A stretch of DNA of 64,000 bases from Tindallia californiensis (GTDB taxonomy: Bacteria > Bacillota > Clostridia > Peptostreptococcales > Tindalliaceae): NCBI RefSeq assembly GCF_900107405.1, contig NZ_FNPV01000002.1, forward strand, positions 62,001 to 126,000. The letters run 5' to 3'. This document shows, one piece after another, positions 1 through 8,557 of this stretch (position 1 is its first letter; each line of letters begins with the position of its first letter). Position numbers and translations under genes: made by a program. The notes beneath the pieces are model-generated. The model searched no databases. It was not told where the DNA came from and was given only the letters and a program-made list of their open reading frames with translations.

Positions 1-247
1 GTACTCCTAACTTGTCGCCAATATAAGCTAAGAAGGCAGCTAAAATGGCATTACTAAAAAAACCTGTTACGAAAATTTCTGTGTCAAATTTATTTTCAAG
101 ACTAGCCCTAAACCCTCCAAAAACAGAGTCTAAAGAAGCTAGGATCGCAACCGATATATAAAGCGATAATGCGGCAGGATAACTAACTGGTAAATAGAGT
201 CCCAATACAATTCCTACTATCAATCCTATAATGGCTATTATGATCAC
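1..247 (-). CDS. sbp: Small basic protein Sbp (DUF1290), partial
   Basis: Only the first 82 codons lie in the window; the C-terminus is beyond the left edge. The frame begins at a GTG whose bases overlap the TGA of the upstream DUF881 gene (GTGA). The translation starts with MIIIAIIGLIVGIVLG, followed by SLYISVAILASLDSVFGGFRA and VTGFFSNAILAAFLAYIGDKLGV (each in separate stretches), i.e. two or three membrane helices with the SVFGG turn typical of the Sbp/DUF1290 family. In Bacillus the homologue sits between the DUF881 genes and ftsA-ftsZ, the same position as here. Its molecular role is not established. Recognition is from sequence pattern and context. Confidence 0.8.
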   Translation of the reverse strand, partial: MIIIAIIGLIVGIVLGLYLPVSYPAALSLYISVAILASLDSVFGGFRASLENKFDTEIFVTGFFSNAILAAFLAYIGDKLGV

Positions 248-978
248 TGGTCTTCACCATCCTTAGCTGTAACATAGTGTAGTGTAAAATCCCCTTGAAA
301 CTTTGGTATTCGTATTCTTTCACTTACGTGTGATTCAACCTGTATCCCAAAAACTTCTTTTATTTCTCTGGAATATGTTCCCGGCGCTTTAATGGCTGCA
401 TTTAATGTATCTGGGTTTCCTATCGCTTTAATGACAAAGGGTTGTGCGTAAGTCATTTGATTGATGGTGATCGTCGGACCAGTGCATTGAATTTCAGAAG
501 TATTCAGGTATCGCTGGCCGTTAATGGAAAGAGCTTCTGCTCCAGCTATTTTAAGATCATTAACAATTCTCAGCACATCTTCATCATGAACAATCACATT
601 GTTAGGATTTTCTCCTTTGTATAATTCTCTTTCACTATCCATCAGCACTACAATTACTCCTGGTCCTTCCAAATCATAATGGCCACTTCTCATTCTCATA
701 TGTTCAATATCTTGTATAAGTATTTCATCTATACTACCCTCAGAAGCTATTGCGAATTGATACTCTCTTAGCCGTTTCTCTTGCTGATCTATTAATTCTT
801 TGAGATGATCAATTTCTTCTGTTTCCTGCCTGATTGCTGCATTAAGATCACTGATTGTTTTAACACTGATAAAGCGATAATCATCATCTAGGTTTTTTAC
901 TTGAATCGCTAGTATTAAACCAATTAATATACTGATGACGAGTAACATACTTTTTCCAAAAAAACTTTGCATCATCAT
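244..978 (-). CDS. DUF881 family protein (second of two)
   Basis: 244 residues with one N-terminal membrane helix (about 8-26), a coiled coil (about 42-75, heptad-like run around EETEEIDHLKELIDQQEKR) and a C-terminal DUF881 domain outside the membrane, recognised by LEGPGVIVVLMDS, the AGAEALSINGQR segment and FVIKAIGNPDTL. The family accompanies divIB/ftsQ in Firmicute division clusters (ylxW/ylxX of Bacillus); its biochemical role is unknown. It is a paralogue of the gene just upstream, 16 bp away, and its stop overlaps the sbp start, so the three are co-transcribed and probably translationally coupled. Confidence 0.8.
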   Translation of the reverse strand: MMMQSFFGKSMLLVISILIGLILAIQVKNLDDDYRFISVKTISDLNAAIRQETEEIDHLKELIDQQEKRLREYQFAIASEGSIDEILIQDIEHMRMRSGHYDLEGPGVIVVLMDSERELYKGENPNNVIVHDEDVLRIVNDLKIAGAEALSINGQRYLNTSEIQCTGPTITINQMTYAQPFVIKAIGNPDTLNAAIKAPGTYSREIKEVFGIQVESHVSERIRIPKFQGDFTLHYVTAKDGEDQ

Positions 979-994
979 CGCTCCTACCAGGTTG

Positions 995-1726
995 TTATTC
1001 TACCATTTCCAAAGGCCTTGCATATTCAAACTCATAGACTCTATTATATCTTGGCATCGTCATGTCCTGTTTTTTTTCTACACTCACCTGTAAATTATCA
1101 TAATTCCTCATGTCCCACACAATACCATATCTCATGTTTAAAGCCGCTTCAAGCGTCTCTGGATTGCCTATGGCTTTAATCGTATATGGCGCCGATGTCG
1201 CCACATCATTTATATATAGTGCATTGTTGGAGTAATATACTTCTGTTGTTGCGACATATCGCTGTTCATTAATCGATATTGCTTCGGCTCCTGCCGCATT
1301 CAATGTATTGATTAAAGCAAGTATAATTTCATAGTTGTACATAATAAAACTTTCAGATTCTGTCTGATTAAAGGCTGATGGAGGATCACTTACTTCAATC
1401 ATCACACCAGGACCTTTTCCTTCTATATAGCCTGCTAAAAGTTGATATCGCAAAAGATCATTTTTAAGGTTTTTAATCATCAGGTTTTCATCAGCCTCAG
1501 AAATTTCATAATCTCTCAAGCGATTTTCAAGATCAGTAAGTTCTTCTGTTAACTGCTCTTTTTCTGTCCTAAGATTTCTTAGCTCTGCCGCCATCTTTTG
1601 TGCTTGTTGTGTTGAAAGAAAACCACCTCCAGCAACTTCTCGTACAGACTTAATCTGCATAGAAACAATCAAGCCCAATAATGCACAAATAATACCAATG
1701 GCTATTTTTCCTTTTAATTCTTTCAT
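995..1726 (-). CDS. DUF881 family protein (first of two)
   Basis: 243 residues: N-terminal membrane helix (about 8-26), coiled coil (about 40-75, rich in Leu/Glu/Lys) and DUF881 domain with EGKGPGVMIEVSD, AGAEAISINEQR and YTIKAIGNPETLEAAL. The architecture matches its downstream paralogue, so the pair arose by tandem duplication. Its start overlaps the ftsQ stop by 4 bp (ATGA). A division-associated extracytoplasmic role is inferred only from its place between ftsQ and sbp; no enzyme motif is visible. Confidence 0.8.
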   Translation of the reverse strand: MKELKGKIAIGIICALLGLIVSMQIKSVREVAGGGFLSTQQAQKMAAELRNLRTEKEQLTEELTDLENRLRDYEISEADENLMIKNLKNDLLRYQLLAGYIEGKGPGVMIEVSDPPSAFNQTESESFIMYNYEIILALINTLNAAGAEAISINEQRYVATTEVYYSNNALYINDVATSAPYTIKAIGNPETLEAALNMRYGIVWDMRNYDNLQVSVEKKQDMTMPRYNRVYEFEYARPLEMVE

Positions 1727-2505
1727 TCCTCTTCCTCCTGACGTACTCTTGGGCGCACCGTAATATGATCTTGATACCGCATGTCTAAAATCACATCATT
1801 CATACCACGAGTATGAAGCGTTATAAGCGCTTCCTTTAACGCCAGCACTGAGTAAGCCGGCTGATCAATTTTTCCCATGAGAACTTCTATTCCATTGAAG
1901 GTTATTAACCTCACTTCTTGAGCTTCTGTTATATGAATTTCAGAAATATGATCCATCATTTCAGCTTCTTGCGCTGCAACTAGAACCTCATAAGCAGCAT
2001 CAAGTATTTCCTGATTTTTTACTGAAACGGGTTTTCCAACATGAAAACTTTCAAATTCCACACCTGTAACAATGCTAAGATTTTCATCAATAACACCGTC
2101 AGATACTCTTAGTACAACCTGTTCTCTATCTAGGTATATAAAAGAACCCATATATGGTATTATAGCATATTCTCGCCTTTCTCTGACAACAATATTTATG
2201 CGGCTAATCCCTTTTCTTTTAACACGAGCTTCTTTTACATAAGGATGCTCTTCTATTTGATCTTCTACTTGTTTCGTTCTTATCTTAAAAAAGCTATCGC
2301 CAATATGAATTTGAGAGAAACTTACGATTACCTCTTGATCAATAGAATCTAATCCTTGTACCTCAATGCTTTTCACCGTAAACAAAGGTGATTCAAATAC
2401 TATATAGTAAATACCTCCACCGATGATAAGTATTGTAAATAGAAGTAAACATAAAGAGATTAAGCAAGACCGACTATTTTTCTTTCGGTATTTTTGTTGA
2501 GTCAT
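1723..2505 (-). CDS. ftsQ: Cell division protein FtsQ/DivIB
   Basis: Bitopic division protein that bridges early and late divisome components with FtsL and FtsB. The 260-residue product has a basic cytoplasmic tail (QKYRKKNSR), one membrane helix (about 17-40) and a POTRA domain that begins FTVKSIEVQGLDSI and runs through YVKEARVKRKG, followed by the FtsQ/DivIB beta domain. The ATG at 2505 is preferred because a GGGGTGGG Shine-Dalgarno sequence precedes it by about 7 nt; an in-frame GTG at 2523 is the alternative. It follows murG after about 65 bp. murB and murC, often found between murG and ftsQ in Firmicutes, are absent. Confidence 0.9.
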   Translation of the reverse strand: MTQQKYRKKNSRSCLISLCLLLFTILIIGGGIYYIVFESPLFTVKSIEVQGLDSIDQEVIVSFSQIHIGDSFFKIRTKQVEDQIEEHPYVKEARVKRKGISRINIVVRERREYAIIPYMGSFIYLDREQVVLRVSDGVIDENLSIVTGVEFESFHVGKPVSVKNQEILDAAYEVLVAAQEAEMMDHISEIHITEAQEVRLITFNGIEVLMGKIDQPAYSVLALKEALITLHTRGMNDVILDMRYQDHITVRPRVRQEEEE

Positions 2506-2571
2506 TAAGAAATCCCACCCCACACGTTATCGTAACATTATCTACAACAGATGTACTTAATGACAATGCGA

Positions 2572-3642
2572 CTATATGCCTAGTTTTTCCACAATTTGTT
2601 CAACCGGAAGTTTAAGCGGCACCTCCCGAGCAATGTTACTTGTTGTCTGCAAGCCGTTTACAATAGATTCATGCAAGGTTTCAGGGCTTAGATCTTTTTC
2701 TTTAATGACTGTAGCTTGCCCTGATTTTTCAAGCAAAAATGCATTTTTTTCCTGATGATTTCCTGCCGTATATGCTTTAGGTATTAATACAGCATAACGA
2801 TTCGCTGCTTGAATCTCTGCAATTGTAATAGCCCCTGCACTTCCAATAACAAGATCGCATGCGATAAGTGCTTCAGGCATTGTATCGATATATGGTGCTA
2901 TATAATGCATGGAATGGGGGATTTTTTCTTCTTCCAATTTTTTTATAACTTTTTCATAATGAGCTTTTCCTGTTGCCCAGTAAAAAGAATAACCAAGGTT
3001 ATTCTTTTTTTTGAGCAATGATATGATTGCATTGTTTATTAATAAAGACCCGCCACTCCCTCCGGAAACTAAGACCATTTTTCGGTTCTCAAATTCCGGG
3101 AAGTAACCCCTTGCTTTTTCCCGGCTTAAAGTGTAATACGCTGCCCTAATAGGATTCCCGGTTAATGTAAGATTATCTTTCCTTTTGAAATATTGAGCTG
3201 CTTCTTGAAAACTCAGAGCAACTACCGAAACATGTTTATTCAGAAACCTATTCGTTAATCCGGGATAGGCATTTTGCTCGTGGATTAACGTAAAAATCCC
3301 TTTTTTAGCGGCCACATAAACTACTGGAGCAGAGACATATCCACCCGTTCCAATAACATAATCAGGCTCAAATTCTTCAATTATTTTTTTCACAGCAACC
3401 AACCCTCGCATCAACATTGCTGCGCTTTTAAGATTATGGACAGAAATTTTGCGTTTCAAGTAAGATATAGGTATTACTTTCATCTTATATCCTGCAGCTG
3501 GAACCAACCGGCACTCTAACCGATCTTTAGCGCCAACAAACAATATATCCGCTTCTGCATCTCTTTTTTTTATCTCCTCAGCAATTGCAATAGCTGGATA
3601 TATATGTCCTCCAGTGCCACCGCCACTAATAATATATCTCAT
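2572..3642 (-). CDS. murG: UDP-GlcNAc:undecaprenyl-PP-MurNAc-pentapeptide GlcNAc transferase MurG
   Basis: Converts lipid I to lipid II at the inner face of the membrane (GT28 family). 356 residues, a normal length. The N-terminal glycine loop GGGTGGHIYPAIAIA, the second loop VLVSGGSGGSLLIN and the donor-binding segment VIGSAGAITIAEI are all present. The ATG at 3642 is chosen because AGGGAGG lies just upstream and the protein then starts MRYIISGGGTGG as in the family; a longer reading frame to 3702 would run into ftsW. The ftsW stop is 1 bp upstream, so the Shine-Dalgarno of murG lies inside ftsW. Confidence 0.96.
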   Translation of the reverse strand: MRYIISGGGTGGHIYPAIAIAEEIKKRDAEADILFVGAKDRLECRLVPAAGYKMKVIPISYLKRKISVHNLKSAAMLMRGLVAVKKIIEEFEPDYVIGTGGYVSAPVVYVAAKKGIFTLIHEQNAYPGLTNRFLNKHVSVVALSFQEAAQYFKRKDNLTLTGNPIRAAYYTLSREKARGYFPEFENRKMVLVSGGSGGSLLINNAIISLLKKKNNLGYSFYWATGKAHYEKVIKKLEEEKIPHSMHYIAPYIDTMPEALIACDLVIGSAGAITIAEIQAANRYAVLIPKAYTAGNHQEKNAFLLEKSGQATVIKEKDLSPETLHESIVNGLQTTSNIAREVPLKLPVEQIVEKLGI

Positions 3643-3643
3643 A

Positions 3644-4762
3644 TTATCCTCCCTGTATTTCTGAATATCTTGATATGTTAAGCAAAATCCCGGTACAAGC
3701 AAGCATCATCAAGAGCGAACTTCCTCCATAACTAATAAAAGGGAGGGGAATACCTGTCACTGGAAGCAAGGATGTAGCAACTCCTACGTTAACAATTACC
3801 TGGATTGCAATCATCGATGTAATACCCGTTGCCGTAAGACAAGAAAACATATCCGGAGCATTAATAGCAATGCATGTTCCTCTCCAAATATAAACACCAA
3901 ACAATAATACCACTATGGATGCACCGATAAACCCAACTTCTTCACCTATAATCGCAAAGATAAAATCATTTTGTGGCTCAGGCAAATACAGATGTTTTTG
4001 TATGCTACGCCCTATCCCTCTGCCTGCTAGCCCACCTGAACCAATGGCAAGAAGCGATTGAACCGTTTGCAAACCTGCATCTAAAGGGTCTGACCAAGGG
4101 TCTATATAAGCTACTAATCGCCTCGCTTTATACCCTTGTCCACTCATAAAGATATATATAAGAGCTGAAGCCGCCAGCGCCGTTCCAGAAAATAGAATGC
4201 CTGTATAATAAACCATATTTACACCACTTACAAAGAGCATCATCATCATCATACTTAGAATAATAAGTCCTGTACTAAAATCAGGCTGCTGATACACTAA
4301 GACAAATACAATCCCACCCATGATTAAATGTGGCGCAAATCCTTCTCTAAAATTTTTTAACTTATACTTATTTTTTTCCATAATAGCGGCCATATAAATA
4401 ATAATAGCAACTTTAGCAATTTCCGAAGGCATTATATTGATCCCTGCAATTTCTAACCATCTTTGTGCATGATTCACTTCTTTCCCTAATGGTGTCAACA
4501 CAGCGACTAATGTCATTAAAGCAACAACCATGATTGCATTGGAAAACCTTGCCCAAAGTCGGTAAGGACAATAACTGCAAAACACAAGCGCCCCTGCACC
4601 TAAAACAGACCATAGTAATACCCGCTTGAGATAATGAGCACCATCATGATTATGAATGAGAGCATAAGAATAACTTGAGCTAAATACCATAATAATACCT
4701 ATCACAACCAGTAGTATAACGGATATTAGCAGCGGAATATCTATTCCTTTATTTGGCCTCAT
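3644..4762 (-). CDS. ftsW: SEDS-family lipid II polymerase FtsW/SpoVE
   Basis: Polytopic membrane glycosyltransferase that polymerises septal peptidoglycan together with a class B PBP. 372 residues with about ten hydrophobic helices. Signature stretches of the SEDS family are visible: VVFSSSYSYAL near the first helix, LEIAGINIMPSEIAKV, LPEPQNDFIFAIIGEEVGF and TGIPLPFISYGGSSLL near the C-terminus. Clostridia often carry FtsW, SpoVE and RodA paralogues; position in the dcw cluster next to murG and murD argues for FtsW or SpoVE. The partner PBP is the spoVD/ftsI gene further upstream in the same operon. Confidence 0.93.
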   Translation of the reverse strand: MRPNKGIDIPLLISVILLVVIGIIMVFSSSYSYALIHNHDGAHYLKRVLLWSVLGAGALVFCSYCPYRLWARFSNAIMVVALMTLVAVLTPLGKEVNHAQRWLEIAGINIMPSEIAKVAIIIYMAAIMEKNKYKLKNFREGFAPHLIMGGIVFVLVYQQPDFSTGLIILSMMMMMLFVSGVNMVYYTGILFSGTALAASALIYIFMSGQGYKARRLVAYIDPWSDPLDAGLQTVQSLLAIGSGGLAGRGIGRSIQKHLYLPEPQNDFIFAIIGEEVGFIGASIVVLLFGVYIWRGTCIAINAPDMFSCLTATGITSMIAIQVIVNVGVATSLLPVTGIPLPFISYGGSSLLMMLACTGILLNISRYSEIQGG

Positions 4763-4782
4763 TACTTCACCGCCTTATCTCA

Positions 4783-6183
4783 TCATTTTCTTTTGATTTG
4801 GCTGACAAGTTGCTTAAAGTGATTTCCTCGTTCTTCGTAGTCACTATACATATCCCAACTGGCACATGCCGGCGAAAGTAATACTGTGTCACCAGGACTC
4901 GCTACCTGATAGGCATATCTTACCGCTTCTTCCAAATCCCTTTTTTTAGTTACCGAATAAAAATTTTTTTCACGGCAATCTTCTACCAATTTATCAGCTG
5001 TCTCTCCATATACAACAAGCTGCTTAACTCTGTCGTCAAATCTATCAATCAATCCCCCAAAGTTACTTTTTTTGTCCATGCCACCAGCTAAAAGAATAAT
5101 TGGTCTTTTCACTGACAAAACAGCCTTTTCAGTTGCATCTGGATTGGTGGCTTTTGAATCATTAATGTAAGTCACCTCATTTACGCAATCCACCATCTCT
5201 ATGCGATGTTCAACACCCTTAAACTCTTCCAAAGAGTCTCTAATCGCTTTTAATGGAACTCCTGCAGACCAGGCTAACCCAATAGCTGCCATAGCATTTT
5301 CAAGGTTATGATCCCCTGGTAATAGAATCCTGTCTCGATCGATCACAATAGTGTCTTGATGCTTTTCTTTAATCAAAACTTTACCTTCTTTTAGAAAAAC
5401 CCCTTCTTCTAATTCTCTTAAACGACTAAATAAAATAACTTTTGATTTCACTTCTTGTTTCGTCAACATTTTCAAGCAAGTCTCATCATCAGCATTAATA
5501 ACAGCATAATCCTTTGCCGTTTGATTAGAAAAAACATCAAATTTTAATTGAGCGTATTTTTCAAAAGATTTATGCCTATTTAAGTGGTCCGGTGTTATAT
5601 TAAGTACTGCTGCTGATTTTGGCCGGAATGCTTCAATCGTTTCCAGCTGAAAACTACTTACCTCCATCACGCAATGTGCCTCTTGACCAAGCTGTTCAAT
5701 TTTTGAAATAGCTGCCGTTCCAATATTGCCCACTATCTCCGTTTTCATCTTCGCTCGTTTTAACATATCACCTACCAAAGCGGTAGTAGTTGTTTTTCCA
5801 TTCGTTCCTGTAATAGCTAAAATGGGAGCTTGCATATGCTTATAGGCCAGCTCTATTTCACCCAGTACAGGAATTTTTTTTAGTTTAGCTTCAGAAATAA
5901 TAGGAATATCTAAAGGAACTCCCGGTGATGGAATAAGCATGTCCGGTTCTCCTGCTTCTTTCAATGTTTCTGGATGTTTTCCCAAGATATACCGACAGCG
6001 GATATCTTGCAATTTTTCCAGAATAGGCGAAAGCGCTGCTTCATCTTTACAGTCATTAATAATAATATCAACCTTTTGACGGGCTAAGAATTCTACTAAA
6101 GAAACACCTGTTATCCCAAGCCCTATCACCAACACTTTTTTTCCGTCCAGATCTTTATTTAATATAGGATTCATTCTAATCAT
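4783..6183 (-). CDS. murD: UDP-MurNAc-L-alanine--D-glutamate ligase MurD
   Basis: ATP-dependent cytoplasmic Mur ligase adding D-Glu to UDP-MurNAc-L-Ala. 466 residues. An N-terminal Rossmann-like domain (VLVIGLGITGVSLVEFL) is followed by the ATP-binding loop AITGTNGKTTTTALVG (about 125-140), the NITPDHLNRH metal/substrate segment, and the C-terminal domain with YINDSKATNPDAT and LLSPACASWDMYSDYEERG, which is diagnostic for MurD. The ATG at 6183 has AGAAAGG upstream. It follows mraY after 13 bp. Confidence 0.96.
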   Translation of the reverse strand: MIRMNPILNKDLDGKKVLVIGLGITGVSLVEFLARQKVDIIINDCKDEAALSPILEKLQDIRCRYILGKHPETLKEAGEPDMLIPSPGVPLDIPIISEAKLKKIPVLGEIELAYKHMQAPILAITGTNGKTTTTALVGDMLKRAKMKTEIVGNIGTAAISKIEQLGQEAHCVMEVSSFQLETIEAFRPKSAAVLNITPDHLNRHKSFEKYAQLKFDVFSNQTAKDYAVINADDETCLKMLTKQEVKSKVILFSRLRELEEGVFLKEGKVLIKEKHQDTIVIDRDRILLPGDHNLENAMAAIGLAWSAGVPLKAIRDSLEEFKGVEHRIEMVDCVNEVTYINDSKATNPDATEKAVLSVKRPIILLAGGMDKKSNFGGLIDRFDDRVKQLVVYGETADKLVEDCREKNFYSVTKKRDLEEAVRYAYQVASPGDTVLLSPACASWDMYSDYEERGNHFKQLVSQIKRK

Positions 6184-6196
6184 AACCTTTCTCTTG

Positions 6197-7159
6197 TCAT
6201 TGTATGCCTAGAATACCAGCCAGGCACAGGATAATAGTCACACCCCAAAAAACGGTTACTACTCTAGTCTCCGACCATCCGCACAATTCAAAGTGGTGAT
6301 GAAGTGGACTCATTCTGAAAACTCGTTTCCCTGTTGTCTTATATCCAGCAACCTGTATCATAACAGACAAGGTTTCAATAAAGAAAACCCCACCTACAAT
6401 TGGCAAAAGAAGGGTCATGTTTGTAATGACAGCTAAAGCGGCGATCGCACCTCCAAGGGCAAGAGATCCAGTATCACCCATAAAGATCTTGGCAGGATAT
6501 ATATTGTAAACCAGAAACCCAATACAGGATCCCGAAACAGCACCAGCAAACCAAGCTAGATCCTGATACCCCATATGCCATGCTACAAGACTAAAGAATC
6601 CAGTAACAATAACAGTTATTCCCGAAGCTAACCCATCAAGTCCATCGGTTAAATTCACACTGTTTACTGTTCCTATGATAACAAAGAAAAGAAATGGAAT
6701 CCATAGTATCCCCAAATCTATATACACTCTTGCATATGGAACAAATAGTTTTTCTGGCAAGATACACAAGTGATTCGCAAGGCCAATAAAAATCGTTGTA
6801 ACAAAAATCTGAAGACCCATTTTTTGATAAGCTCTTAGTCCTAAAGGTCGCTTTAATACTACCTTTAAATAATCATCAATGAGTCCGATGATCGCAAAAC
6901 CCAGAAAAGAAAAGAATGCCGCTTTCAATTCATAGGTTATTTCTGTTAAAATTATGACGGCAAGAATGCTAGATGGGATCATGATGAGCCCGCCCATTGT
7001 AGGTGTCCCTGCTTTAATCAGATGTGTCTGAGGGCCATCTTCCCGTATACTTTGCCCAGCCTTGACTCTTCTTAAGGCAGGTATCATCAAAGGGCCTATC
7101 ATTGTTGAAAAAACAAATCCTAGCAGGATTGAAAGAATCAATGATCTTTGCAATATCAA
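6197..7159 (-). CDS. mraY: Phospho-MurNAc-pentapeptide transferase MraY
   Basis: Integral membrane enzyme making lipid I from UDP-MurNAc-pentapeptide and undecaprenyl phosphate. 320 residues with about ten membrane helices. Catalytic and substrate motifs are present: GLIDDYLKV, NSVNLTDGLDGLASG, FMGDTGSLALGG and the histidine cluster MSPLHHHFELCGW. The start is a TTG directly abutting the murF stop codon (TAA-TTG), with the GGAGAAAAATAA region of the murF end acting as ribosome site; this zero-gap arrangement suggests translational coupling to murF. Confidence 0.96.
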   Translation of the reverse strand: MILQRSLILSILLGFVFSTMIGPLMIPALRRVKAGQSIREDGPQTHLIKAGTPTMGGLIMIPSSILAVIILTEITYELKAAFFSFLGFAIIGLIDDYLKVVLKRPLGLRAYQKMGLQIFVTTIFIGLANHLCILPEKLFVPYARVYIDLGILWIPFLFFVIIGTVNSVNLTDGLDGLASGITVIVTGFFSLVAWHMGYQDLAWFAGAVSGSCIGFLVYNIYPAKIFMGDTGSLALGGAIAALAVITNMTLLLPIVGGVFFIETLSVMIQVAGYKTTGKRVFRMSPLHHHFELCGWSETRVVTVFWGVTIILCLAGILGIQ

Positions 7160-8557
7160 TTATTTTTCTCCTTCCTGTAATAAACGAATCATTTTTTCTA
7201 GCGCCATTTTTCTAGATGCTTTTAACAATACCACATCACCTTTTCGAATCATTTTATTAAGAATATTGGCTGCTTCCTTATAATCTTTCGTGTTATTAAT
7301 CATTCGAGAATCCATTCCCTGGGCTATCGCTTCCGATGCTATCCATGAAGCAAAATCTCCGACGGTGATCAAATGGTCTATCTGTTTTTTCACCATTTCA
7401 TTTCCAATTTCTTTATGGGCTGATTCTGAATGTTCTCCCAGCTCATACATATCCCCCAAAACAGCTATTCTTCGTTCAGCAGGATATTGGCTAATAAATT
7501 GTATTGCCGCTTTCATCGAGTCCGGATTGGCGTTATACGCATCATTCACCACATCCGCATGATGAAGCCGACATATTTCCATCCTCATTGCTGCTGGTTT
7601 CAAATTATTTAAACCATTTTGTATTTCTTTATTTTTCAAACCAAAGAGCAAGGCTATTTTTATTGCAAAAAGAGCATTCGTAATATTATGCATCCCAGGC
7701 TGTCTAACATAAAAAAAGAAATCACCGGTTTCATTGGTTCTAAATTTGAAACCATCCTGACCTAGGTCCTCTATATCGCAAGCATGGAATGTTGTTTTAT
7801 CTTTTAGTCCCACACTTGTAATTTCATAGTCTTTTGCATGGTCATTGTATAAAACATCATAATAATCATCTTCTTTGTTGAGTAAAAGTGTTCCTTTCGA
7901 ACAAAGTCCTTCTGTAATTTCTTTCTTAGCATAAGCAATATTTAACCTACTTCCCAAATTCTCCACATGAGCCATGCCTATATTGGTAACAACTGCATAA
8001 TCCGGTTTTGTAATTTTGCTAAGAAGGCCAATTTCACCGGCACCAGACATACCCATTTCCAACACAGCAACCTGATGGTTATGGTCAAGACCCAGAATGC
8101 TTAAGGGCAACCCTATATGATTGTTGTAATTCCCAGGATTTTTCAACACTTGATATTTGGATGATAAAACAGCCGCTGTCATATCTTTCGTTGTTGTTTT
8201 ACCATTGCTGCCAGTAATCGCAATAAAGGGTATCGAAAACTCTTCTCTATAATGGCTCGCCAAACACTCCAAAGCCTTTTGACAGTTTTCCACAGCAATT
8301 CCTATCATATTGGAAGGAATATCTTCTTTTGCATAAAGGGCGGGTTCATACAAACACGCTGTCGCCCCCTGCTTTGCAGCATCTTTTATAAAAGAGTGTC
8401 CATCCCATTGATTTCCTTTCAATGGAATAAAAAGACTTCCTTTTCGACTTTGTCTCGAATCAATAGTAACATGATTAATAAGTTTATCTTTCTCTAAGCT
8501 TCCACTGATATTACCTTCCGTATAACGGGCAATTTTGCTTATCACCATTGGCTTCAT
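7160..8557 (-). CDS. murF: UDP-MurNAc-tripeptide--D-alanyl-D-alanine ligase MurF
   Basis: Cytoplasmic Mur ligase that adds D-Ala-D-Ala to complete the UDP-MurNAc-pentapeptide. 465 residues. Visible motifs: FIPLKGNQWDGHSFI in the N-terminal UDP-binding domain, the P-loop AITGSNGKTTTKDM (about 113-126), the NPGNYNNHIGLPLS segment, VLEMGMSGAGEI, and C-terminal VVNDAYNANPDSM typical of MurF. It overlaps murE by 4 bp (ATGA) and is followed without a gap by mraY. Confidence 0.96.
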   Translation of the reverse strand: MKPMVISKIARYTEGNISGSLEKDKLINHVTIDSRQSRKGSLFIPLKGNQWDGHSFIKDAAKQGATACLYEPALYAKEDIPSNMIGIAVENCQKALECLASHYREEFSIPFIAITGSNGKTTTKDMTAAVLSSKYQVLKNPGNYNNHIGLPLSILGLDHNHQVAVLEMGMSGAGEIGLLSKITKPDYAVVTNIGMAHVENLGSRLNIAYAKKEITEGLCSKGTLLLNKEDDYYDVLYNDHAKDYEITSVGLKDKTTFHACDIEDLGQDGFKFRTNETGDFFFYVRQPGMHNITNALFAIKIALLFGLKNKEIQNGLNNLKPAAMRMEICRLHHADVVNDAYNANPDSMKAAIQFISQYPAERRIAVLGDMYELGEHSESAHKEIGNEMVKKQIDHLITVGDFASWIASEAIAQGMDSRMINNTKDYKEAANILNKMIRKGDVVLLKASRKMALEKMIRLLQEGEK

